In this document: positions 36,744-48,011 of the stretch, piece by piece
Layout of the letters: the number at the start of each line of letters is the position of its first letter
How positions within the stretch are numbered: position 1 is the stretch's first letter
NCBI RefSeq assembly: GCF_000875755.1
Contig: NZ_CP007520.1
Coordinates: 124,001-188,000 of the forward strand
Reading direction: 5' to 3'
Origin: Mycoplasma yeatsii GM274B
GTDB taxonomy: Bacteria; Bacillota_I; Bacilli_A; Mycoplasmatales; Mycoplasmataceae
Length of the DNA stretch: 64,000 nt
Position numbers and translations under genes: made by a program
The notes under the pieces: model-generated
What the model saw: the letters and a program-made list of their open reading frames with translations, nothing else
The model's database searches: none
Told to the model about the DNA's origin: nothing

Positions 36744-38321
36744 ATGAGTTTTAATATCAAAGAAATCTCTGAAATGATTGAACGACAAATCAAAAATTAC
36801 GGTAAAAAAGTTGTTGAATCAGAACAAGGAACAGTTGTTACTATTGGTGATGGTGTTGCTTTAATTTATGGATTAGATAAAGCATTGATGGGTGAATTAT
36901 TAATTTTTCCTAATGATGTTTATGGTATGGTTTTAAACTTAGAAGAAGGTGCTGTTGGAGCTGTTATTTTAGGTGATGAAACTTTAGTAAAAGAAGGAGA
37001 TTTTGTTAAAAGAACTGGTAAGGTTGTTGAAACACCAGTTGGTGATAAAATGATCGGACGTATTGTTAATGCACTAGGTCATCCAATTGATGATTTAGGA
37101 CCAATCGAAACAACAAAATCAAGACCAGTTGAAAGAGTAGCAACTGGTGTTATGGCACGTAAATCAGTTTCTCAACCTTTAGAAACAGGAATTTTAGCAA
37201 TCGATTCAGCTATTCCTATCGGACGTGGTCAACGTGAGTTAATCATTGGTGATCGTCAAACAGGAAAAACTGCAATTGCAGTTGATGCAATTCTTAATCA
37301 AAAAGGAAAAAACGTTAAATGTATTTATGTAGCAATTGGTCAAAAAGATTCTACAGTTGTTCAAGTTGTTGAGAAATTTAAAAAACATGGTGCAATGGAA
37401 TATACAGTTGTAGTTAATGCTGGAGCTAGTGCACCAGCACCACTTCAATATCTAGCACCATATACAGGAGTAACAATAGCTGAAGAGTGAATGGAAAATG
37501 GACAAGATGTTTTAATCATTTATGATGATTTATCAAAACATGCTGTTGCTTATCGTGAAATGTCGCTTCTATTAAGAAGACCACCAGGTCGTGAAGCTTA
37601 TCCTGGAGATGTTTTCTACTTACACTCTCGTTTATTAGAACGTGCTGCTAGAGTTAATGAAAGATATGGTGGAGGATCAATTACAGCTCTACCAATTATC
37701 GAAACTCAAGCAGGAGATATTTCAGCATATATTCCAACTAATGTTATTTCAATTACTGATGGACAAATCTTCTTATCAAGTGAATTGTTTAACCAAGGTG
37801 TAAGACCAGCTGTTGACATCGGTCCTTCTGTTTCTCGTGTTGGATCATCTGCTCAAATCAAATCAATTAAACAAGTTTCTGGAACTTTAAAATTAGAATT
37901 AGCCCAATACTATGAATTACAATCATTTGCTAAATTTGGATCAGATCTGGACGAATCTACTAAAGCTAAACTTGATCAAGGTGCAAGAATTATTAAAATG
38001 TTAATTCAAAAACAATACAGCCCATTATCTCAAACAGAAGAAGCTATATTATTATTAACTATCAAATCTCACTTAATTAAATGACTTCCTCTTGATTTTG
38101 TTGCAGAATTTAAAAATGAAGTTTTACGTCATTTTGCTAAAGATAGTACAGCTAAAAAGTTATATCAAAAATTAGAAAAAGACAAAGTATTTGACGATCA
38201 ACTAGAAAAATCAATTCTAAAAGAAGCAGAAAAAATTGTAGCAAGAATTACTCACACTATTAAAGATTACAAACCAGAACAATATGGATCACTTGCTGAT
38301 TATGAAAGTTTAGGAAAATAG
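36744..38321 (+). CDS. atpA: ATP synthase subunit alpha
   Basis: 525 aa. It has the Walker [37 protein letters not shown], and [20 protein letters not shown], with [17 protein letters not shown]. It carries the non-catalytic nucleotide sites of F1. AGGAGG precedes the ATG. Two TGA Trp codons would break it under the standard code. Confidence 0.99.
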
Positions 38322-38324
38322 TTT

Positions 38325-40623
<2,299 letters not shown>

Positions 40624-40640
40624 TTTTAGGAAAACAAACT

Positions 40641-40940
40641 ATGGCAATCAAACTTAAAATTATTACTCCAAATGGTATTTTTATCAACGGTAAAGAAGTA
40701 GATATAATTAATGTTAAAACTATTGATGGAGATATGGGTATATTAGCAAATATGGCTCCATTTGTAACTGCTTTAAAAATTAGTGATTTAAATTTTAAAA
40801 TAAATAACCAATTAACTTATGTTCACGTTAGTGGTGGATTAATGACTGTTAGTCAAACTGAATGTAAGATAATAACTGAAAACTTATATTTAGTTGATGA
40901 AAACGGAAGCAGACTAGAAACACCAATCAAAATAGACTAA
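40641..40940 (+). CDS. atpC: ATP synthase subunit epsilon (short form)
   Basis: 99 aa. The N-terminal beta-sandwich is intact (IKLKIITPNGIFINGKEVD, DGDMGILANMAPFVTALK, VHVSGGLMTVSQTECKIITE). The protein ends soon after, so the C-terminal two-helix domain found in typical ~135-aa epsilon subunits is missing. That domain normally inhibits ATP hydrolysis and senses ATP. It is the last gene of the operon. Confidence 0.93.
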   Translation: MAIKLKIITPNGIFINGKEVDIINVKTIDGDMGILANMAPFVTALKISDLNFKINNQLTYVHVSGGLMTVSQTECKIITENLYLVDENGSRLETPIKID

Positions 40941-40945
40941 TAATT

Positions 40946-40977
40946 AAAAAGTCAATCTACTTAGATTGACTTTTTGT
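40946..40977. terminator. Bidirectional terminator shared by atpC and the exonuclease gene
   Basis: AAAAAGTCAATCTA (40946-40959) pairs with TAGATTGACTTTTT (40962-40975). The TAG stop of the minus-strand gene (40957-40959) lies inside the stem, so both convergent genes end in one hairpin. Confidence 0.92.
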
Positions 40978-41961
40978 TTTACTAACTTTATTAGTAACTA
41001 CCTTTTTGTAATTCTTCTTACTAGTTATTTTCTTGTTGTTCTGACTATTATTTGAACGATTTTTATTAAACTCTTCAATTTTATTTCTAATAGGTTTAAT
41101 AAAAGAATACATTTGTTGAGATTTTAAAAATCTAATTAATTTATAATAAGTAACTCTAGTAGGTTTAAAATTAATTTTTCCTAATTTTAAATTAGTTAAA
41201 ATAGTTGTTATTTGTTTATTTAAAATTAATAAATCTTTATTTTCAGAAATAGTTTTTTTCAAAGGTTTAGGTAATTTATCAATGTTTTCAATAATTGTTT
41301 CAACATTTTTATATTTTTCTAATAACATATACGCTTGTTTATGTCGCATATATTTAACACCTTTAATATTGTCACTACTATCTCCTAGTAATGCTTTAAT
41401 ATCAGCAACTTGTTTAGGAGAACAAGAAAAATGCTCATAAACTTCTTTTTCAGTAATTATATGAGTAGCGTCTTTTTTACTAATATTTGTAATTATATAA
41501 GTTTTGTCATTTACTAATTGAAATGTATCTTTATCATTAGAAAGAATTCTAACTTCATATCCTAATTTATTTGCAATTCTACTAATAGTTCCCATGACAT
41601 CATCACCTTCATAAGGTTCTTTTTCATATCAAGGAATATTTGCTGCAGTTAAAAACTCTCTAACTAGTTTCATTTGAGGAATTAGATCTGCTGGTGTTTC
41701 TTTTCTTTTTGCTTTATAGTTTGGATATAATTGTTTTCTAAAAGATTCTTTATCAATATCAAAAGTAACTATAATACAATGATAGTTGTTTGAATTAATA
41801 AATTTAAATATATTTGCTGCAAATGTATAAACAGCATTAATTATAATTCCATCTTTATTAGTTGAAATTTTCTTTCTTTTTAAAGTACCGTAATAGCCTT
41901 TATGCAATAAATGATAACCATCAATTAGTAAAATCGGTTTGGTTTCATTTTTCGTAATCAT
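40957..41961 (-). CDS. 5'-3' exonuclease (PolA exonuclease-domain type)
   Basis: Predicted 334 aa. It has the metal-site motifs ILLIDGYHLLHKGYYG, EGDDVMGTISRIANK, RILSNDKDTFQLVND and ALLGDSSDNIKGVKYM, the last being the helix-hairpin-helix. There is no polymerase domain, as usual in mycoplasmas with free-standing exonuclease. The Lys/Asn-rich tail (~50 aa) is not conserved. It would remove RNA primers and flaps in replication and repair. ATG 41961 fits AAGGA 12 bases upstream; a TTG at 41973 is too close to it. One TGA Trp (PWYEKE). Confidence 0.93.
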
Positions 41962-42093
41962 TGTTCTAATCAATCCTTACGTATTTAATAATAACACTAA
42001 AAAGTAAAAGATAAAATAAGGGTAATATTAATTAACAATTTAAGATAAAATTAAATATTGTATAAGATGTTATAAATATAGACGAGGTGTTGA

Positions 42094-43227
42094 ATGAATA
42101 TTAAATTTAAAAAGAAAAGTTCAGTTTTTTACACTATATTTTTTAGTTTATTAATACTTTTTATATTAGCTGTGATAGGTTTGGTGATTTCTACACCTTA
42201 TAAAACAGATCTCAAAATATCTAAATTTTGTGAAAAAGCTTTAAATTATGAAATAGGTAAATATTGAGCAGTTATTTATGAAATGTTAGGTAATATGTTA
42301 TTAACACCATTTATATGTTTTGCTTGTATGGTTTTTGTTGAAAGTTGATTTTTACATAAATCACAAAATAATCAGTTAAACTTTTGAAGTAAAAATAAAT
42401 GAATTATAAAAGTAATCTATTTAGCAATATTAATTTCATCTTTATCAGTTCTATCAACTGGATCTTATTTTCAACTTAAAAAAGGTAATGGATTTGGAGT
42501 TGATGGAGATGCTGTATTTTTAATGAGTATGCATTATAGAAAAGTTGCTCTTATATTTTCAATTATTGTTACTCATTTAATTATGATCGTTGGTTTTTGT
42601 TTATTACATTTTAAGTTTGCTAGATCTCAAAACTTCTTATCAAATCAATATTGAATTGAATCTATTAAAGTGATCTTATTTGCTATAGTAACATATATTA
42701 TTATTGTTTTATTAAAAGGAATGACTTCTAGAGTTTATTATTACAATGTTATTTATGCTGATCTATTAGAAAAAATGAAACAAGAAGGTCATCAAGATTG
42801 AGTTAATATTTATTTAAATCAAACTGAGTTTAAACATGGTTTAGTTGATGGTAATAAGGTAATTAATATTGATGGTGATTGACCTTGATATGTAATAAAT
42901 GGAACAATGTTTCATCCACGTCAAGATCTAAATTTCTATCATAAGTGAGTAGAATGGGCATTTCCGTCAGGTCATATAATTGGAACTTTAACAATGTCAA
43001 CAACATTCTTTTTCTTTTTATCAAATAAAAAGAAATTAAGTTATGTAAATATTATTTTCTTAGTAATCTCCTTATTACACTTACTATCTATGAGTTGTGC
43101 TTTAGTTGTCGATAGAGGTCATTGATTTTCAGATGTTTGTTTTTCTTATTTATTTGGATTACCTTTAATTTGAGTCGTTCACAAAATTGGAGAAAAAATC
43201 AAACAAAGAACAAATAACAAAAAATAG
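42094..43227 (+). CDS. PAP2-family membrane phosphatase
   Basis: Predicted 377 aa, hidden from a standard-code scan by many TGA Trp codons. It has about six membrane segments. The three PAP2 motifs are LLKGMTSRVYY (K-x-R motif), WAFPSGHIIGTLTM, and VVDRGHWFSDV. The last two hold the catalytic His residues. Such enzymes dephosphorylate lipid phosphates, for example phosphatidylglycerol-phosphate, phosphatidate or undecaprenyl pyrophosphate; mycoplasmas lack a wall, so the first two are likelier. GAGGTG lies eight bases before ATG 42094. The long loop between the K-x-R and PSGH motifs (about 80 aa) is larger than usual. Confidence 0.88.
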
Positions 43228-43246
43228 CACTTTGTGCTATTTTTCT
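43219..43246. terminator. Bidirectional terminator between the PAP2 gene and the antigen gene
   Basis: AAAAATAGCAC (43220-43230), loop TTT, GTGCTATTTTT (43234-43244). It contains the PAP2 stop codon and, on the minus strand, the ancestral stop codon of the antigen gene. Confidence 0.85.
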
Positions 43247-43371
43247 ATTTTTCTAAATTTCATTGGAATTTTACTATCATCCATTTTATTAGCATCTTTA
43301 ATAAAATTGTTAAATTCTTTAACTTTATTAACATTTCAACCAGAAACATTCTGATCGAACGATTCTGCTCC
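43237..43371 (-). pseudogene. Detached 3' end of the antigen gene
   Basis: Read in frame after the nonsense codon it encodes GAESFDQNVSGWNVNKVKEF and a DDSKIPMKFRKIEK tail before TAG. This matches the C-terminal end of the other antigens. It is untranslated unless the TAA is suppressed or reverts. Confidence 0.85.
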
Positions 43372-44937
43372 TTAAAACATTGATTGCATATCTGTTACAT
43401 TTGAAGTATCTCAGTTAGATATATCTTGGTTGAAATTTGAAGCACGAGTAAACATTCTACTCATATTAGTTACACTAGATGTGTTTCAGTTGTTTAATGG
43501 TTGGTTAAATTGCGTTGCTTCTTCAAACATTGATTGCATATCTGTTACTTTCGAAGTGTCTCAATTGCTTATGTCCTGATTAAAACTTCTAGCTTTGTAA
43601 AACATATGAGCCATTTTAGTTACATTCTTAGTATCTCATTTAGATATATCTTGATTAAAGCTTTCAGCGTTTATAAACACACCTCGCATATCAGTTACAT
43701 TTGAAGTATCTCAGTTAGATATATCTTGGTTGAAATTTGAAGCACGAGTAAACATTCTACTCATATTAGTTACACTAGATGTGTTTCAGTTGTTTAATGG
43801 TTGGTTAAATTGCGTTGCTTCTTCAAACATTGATTGCATATCTGTTACTTTCGAAGTGTCTCAATTGCTTATGTCCTGATTAAAACTTCTAGCTTTGTAA
43901 AACATATGAGCCATTTTAGTTACATTCTTAGTATCTCATTTAGATATATCTTGATTAAAGCTTTCAGCGTTTATAAACACACCTCGCATATCAGTTACAT
44001 TTGAAGTATCTCAAGATGAGATATCTTGATTAAAGTTTTTAGCTCCTCTAAAAATAGAAATCATATTCACTACGTTTGAAGTATTTCAATTACCTATATC
44101 TTGATTAAAGCTTTCAGCTACAGCAAACATATGACCTAAGTTAATCACATTCGAAGTGTCTCAACTAGATATATCTTGGTTGAAGGATTTAGCTCCATCA
44201 AACATAAATTCCATATTTATTGCTTTAGAAGTATCTCATTTAGATATATCTTGATTAAAGCTTTCAGCACCTTGAAACATTCTTCTCATATTAGTTACAT
44301 TTGAGGTGTTTCAATTTGTAACATCTCCATTAAATTTTTTTGCAAAACTAAAGACACCATCCATTTCAGTGACGTTTGAAGTATCTCACTTATCTAAACC
44401 TTTTATTTCTTCATTTTCATTATGTTCAAAGACAGAATTTAAATCTGTTATAAATCAAGGTAATTCTTCTGGAACGCTATTTACTTTTTTATCAAAACGT
44501 TCGATTTTCCATCGATTACCAAAGACTCTATAGTAAGATAGAACCCCATCACTACTTCTACCTCTTAAATTATGAACATCAACAGATCTACGATCATTAT
44601 CAAGAGATGCATCATTATCTATTCTTATAAATTTAATTTCAACTTCTCCAGTAAATTTAGGATTCTCATCTTTTGCTTTTAACTTCGCTCTGTAATCACT
44701 TATTAATTCTAAGGTAAAATTTGAAGAAAATTCTTTAATTTCAGGATTTAATTGAACTACTTTTTCTTTTATATTTTCTATTGTTATATCCTTAACTCTG
44801 ATCAAACCAATTTCTTTTTTAGTTATTATTTTCGATATGTGAAGTTTTTTGTTTTTAACAATTGTTATACCAACTCCTGTACCTATTGAAGCTAAAGCTG
44901 TAGTTGTAGTTAAAATTAACAATAATAATTTCTTCAT
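43372..44937 (-). CDS. DUF285/PARCEL surface antigen, truncated by a nonsense codon
   Basis: Predicted 521 aa. Signal-type N-terminus (MKKLLLLILTTTTALASIGT) without lipobox, one antigen domain ending AKDENPKFTGEVEIKF, a linker, and then 13 complete ~25-aa PARCEL units of the WDTSNVTDM...FNQDISN type. A TAA at 43372-43374 interrupts the 14th unit (DMQSMF stop). In-frame sequence continues to a TAG at 43237-43239, encoding the last half unit and the usual IPMKFRK tail, so the ancestor was about 566 aa. Units 6-13 are an exact duplication of four units. GGGGAT precedes the ATG. The promoter spacer is a 15-A tract. Presumed surface-exposed and variable; function unknown. Confidence 0.85.
43394..43993. 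repeat. Exact 300-bp tandem duplication (four PARCEL units)
   Basis: Positions 43394-43693 equal 43694-43993 base for base, and identity continues about 20 bases further. 300 bp is four 75-bp PARCEL units, so the frame is kept. Confidence 0.97.
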
Positions 44938-44967
44938 TTTATCCCCACTTTTTTTGCATATAAATTA

Positions 44968-44996
44968 ATTCTATTTTTTTTTTTTTTTGAAATCAA
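44968..44996 (-). promoter_or_regulatory. Antigen promoter with a poly-A spacer
   Basis: On the minus strand TTGATT (44996-44991) is followed by TC and 15 A residues, exactly 17 bases, then TAGAAT (44973-44968). The start codon is 31 bases downstream. Spacer length is set almost wholly by the homopolymer. Confidence 0.7.
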
Positions 44997-45175
44997 GTGT
45001 AAAATATCTATCAGAAATTAAATAATAAAACTCAAAACAATTAATTTGAATATACTCAAAAAAAGGAAAACACACATAAATTTTTAACTGATATAGTGCT
45101 CTCTTCTATAAAAAAGAATTTTATAGTTTTAATAACATTCTCATTTGTAGATCTTGATTTGATTATAAAAATTAA

Positions 45176-45203
45176 AAATAGCACTTATGTGCTATTTTTT
45201 GTT
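45176..45203 (-). terminator. Terminator after the 45192-47486 antigen
   Basis: AAAATAGCAC (from 45176) pairs with GTGCTATTTT (to ~45199). The minus-strand TAG stop lies in the stem, the same layout as at 43219. Confidence 0.8.
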
Positions 45204-47486
45204 TAATTCTTCTTTTATTTTAGCTCTAAATTTCTCTGGAATAAATTCAAGTTTTAACTTACTTTCTTTATTAATGAATCGGTTATAGAATTCGACATTA
45301 TCAACATCTCAAGTGCTAATGTTTTGTTCAAATGATTTAGCAAATCAAAACATATTATTCATAGTAGTGACTTTAGAAGTATCTCAGCTTGATATATCTT
45401 TGTTAAATGATTCAGCTGATCAAAACATGTCAGACATACTTTTAACTTTTGATACATCTCAAGCAGTATATTTTGAACCATCTTTTCTTTCTACTTCTTT
45501 TGTATTTATATCTTGGTTAAAAGTTTTTGCTTTATAAAACATATTATGCATATTTTTGACATTTGAAGTATTTCAATTACCTATGTATTGATTGAACTTT
45601 TCAGCTCCTGCAAACATACTTTGCATATCAGTTACATTCTCAGTATTTCAATTACCTATATCTTGATTAAAGTTTGAAACATTAAACATTTTTGACATGT
45701 TTTTTACATTTGAAACATTTCAATTATTTAGTGGTTTATCAAATGCTTCAGCACGACTAAACATTTCACTCATATTAATTACATTTGATACATCTCAAGC
45801 AGTATATTTTGAACCATCTTTTCTTTCTACTTCTTTTGTATTTATATCTTGGTTAAAAATTTTTGCCTCTTTAAACATAGATTCAGTATTTTTTAAACTA
45901 TTTGTATTTCATTTAGTGATATCTTGATTAAATTTTTCAGCCCCATAAAACATTTCACTCATATTAGTTACTTTAGAAGTATCTCAACTAGATATATCTT
46001 TATTAAACACTTTATTATTAGTGAACATACAATTCATCTTAACTACTTTAGAAGTGTTTCAGTTTCCTATGTTTTGATTGAAACCACTTGACCTAAACAT
46101 TCCACTCATATCAGTTACATTAGAAGTATCTCAACCAGAGATATTTTGATTGAATTTTGTAGCATCATAAAATGTATAAGACATTCTTTTAACGTTTTTT
46201 GTATCTCATTTTTCAATACCTTTAATAGTTTGATTACTACTTCCTTGAAAAGCTTTACTTAGATCCTTAATGAAGCTAGGTAATTGATCAGGGACTTCTT
46301 GTACACTATGTTTAAATCTTGCTATATGAAATAAACCACCATTACTAATAAAAGAACCTATTTTAGTTACTTTTTTATTTTGACTACCCTTTTCGTATTC
46401 ATGATAATCATCAAACACATCTTTTGCATTAAATTTTCCTACATTTAGTTTGATAGTAACGCCTTTATAAACAAATTTTAGAACTTCATTTTCTCTAGGT
46501 CTATCAAAATCATTTAAAGGCTTTTCTAAATAACTAATATTTACATTATTTAATCCATTATCATTTAATCTTTCAGTAAATAATTTTAATATTTGATTTT
46601 TTGTAGCTACTCATCCTAAATCAAAATCAACAGGACCGTCATTTGTTCTAAAATTGTCTTTAAATTCTTTATTTCAAACTAAATTAATCTTTTCGATATT
46701 TTGCTTATCTTGTTCAGTGAAAATTTCAAAATCAATTTCAACTTCACCCTCATAAGTATTATCTCCAGCTTTAGGTTTTACAATAATTTTATTTTCTTGA
46801 ACTACTAATTCTACTTTATCAGTATCTAAACGAGGATTCTTTTGTTTTATTAAATTCAATAATAAATTTTTATCACTTTTATCAGATTCATTAATTATTC
46901 CTAAGTTTCTTACATTTATTACACTTGATAATGAAGCACTCAAGCTAAATGTGATCTCAACTTCTCCTTTATAGGTTTTGTCACCAGCTTTAGGTTTTAC
47001 AATAACTTTATTTTGTTGAATTTCTAATTGTATCTTATCAGTATCTAAACTAGGATTCTTTTCTTTTATTAAATTCAATAATAAATTTCGATTAGTTTTA
47101 TCAGATCTATTAATTCTTCCTAAGTTAGTTACATTTATCACACTACCTAACTCTTTACTTAATTGAAAAATAAGTTCAACCTCACCTTTATAATCTTTTT
47201 GACCATCTTTATTAGGTTTTACAATAATTTTATTATCTTGGATATTAAAATCTAATTTATTAAAATCTATTTTAGAGTTTGTATTTAAGTTAGCTATTAT
47301 TCTAGTAAGCTCATTTTTATTATTTAATTCATCTTGATCAATTATTCCTAAATCTAGATTAGTAAGTAATGAGTTTAAATGAACGCTTTTTGATTTTTGA
47401 GTATAAACATATCAAGTAGTTGTTGCTGCACCAGATGAAGCAAGCGCTACAGCACCAGTGATTATTAATTTAGCTTTTAATTTCAT
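45192..47486 (-). CDS. DUF285/PARCEL surface antigen
   Basis: Predicted 764 aa. An N-terminal hydrophobic anchor (LIITGAVALASSGAATTTW) has no lipobox. Three antigen domains of ~70 aa follow, each ending like KPKAGDKTYEGEVEI. A linker region (~150 aa, with SFISNGGLFHIARF) leads to about 11 PARCEL units and a charged IPEKFRAKIK tail. Two units carry the long insert KEVERKDGSKYTA; their DNA is identical over about 70 bp, 336 bp apart. AAAGGG precedes the ATG. The promoter region has a 16-nt homopolymer. It lies head-to-head with the antigen at 48012. Likely surface-exposed; function unknown. Confidence 0.87.
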
Positions 47487-47528
47487 AATATCCCTTTCTA
47501 AATTTGTATAAATAACATATTTTAGGTA

Positions 47529-47587
47529 ATTATAAAATCAAAAAAAAAAAAAAAAGACTTGACAAAAATCGAGCGTGTGCATAGTAT
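47529..47587. promoter_or_regulatory. Bidirectional promoter sharing a -35 box across an A16/T16 tract
   Basis: On the plus strand TTGACA (47559-47564), 17 bp, TAGTAT (47582-47587). On the minus strand the same box reads TTGTCA, then AGTC, T16, GATTT and TATAAT (47534-47529), a gap of 25 bases. The minus-strand -10 leads to the antigen starting at 47486. Confidence 0.55.
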
Positions 47588-47953
47588 ACAGAAACTATTA
47601 ATAAACTTCTAAAATTTAAATAATTCATTATGATATTAATTAGAATTTTTTGAAAAATAGTTATATTTTCTATTATTCTCTTTCACAATAATTTTTAATT
47701 GCAAATAAGCTGAATTTTATGAACTTATTTTTTATTCTATAATCAATGATTAAAGTTAACATGTTTATGAATCAATCTGCATTAAATAAACATCGCAGAT
47801 TATAACTATATCTTCAGTTCATTTTTATCTCTAGATATCTTTTTGAGTTAAGTATTTGTTAACTTATTGTTTATTTAAAAATATTTCTATTTAATTAGTA
47901 AGTTTAATCTTTTTTAGACTAATCTATGCACATGTTGAGTACACTTTCAACTC

Positions 47954-47981
47954 TTTTTTTTTTTTTTTTGAAATGCTATTC
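47954..47981 (+). promoter_or_regulatory. Antigen promoter with a poly-T tract
   Basis: T15 (47954-47968) lies between TTTCAACTC and TGCTATTCT; the -10 is TATTCT at 47976-47981 with a TG extension, 30 bases before the start codon at 48012. Confidence 0.5.
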
Positions 47982-48011
47982 TTTAAAAAGAAAATTTTTA
48001 AAGGAGTTATT

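Larger units (their letters stand above)
47487..48011. promoter_or_regulatory. 525-bp divergent intergenic region between two antigens
   Basis: No gene is seen in it. It holds two homopolymers, A16 (47540-47555) near the minus-strand gene and T15 (47954-47968) near the plus-strand gene. The middle (47600-47940) is AT-rich DNA without ORF or clear hairpin. Both homopolymers lie just upstream of a -10 element of the adjacent gene. Confidence 0.7.

Noticed and set aside
43394..43993. Assembly error as the source of the 300-bp duplication
   Set aside because: Cannot be excluded without reads, but the exact multiple of the 75-bp unit fits biological unit expansion, so it is reported as real.
44306..45927. 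Plus-strand ORFs over the two minus-strand antigens
   Set aside because: Same palindrome shadow effect; the minus-strand frames have signal sequence, ribosome-binding site and full domain structure.
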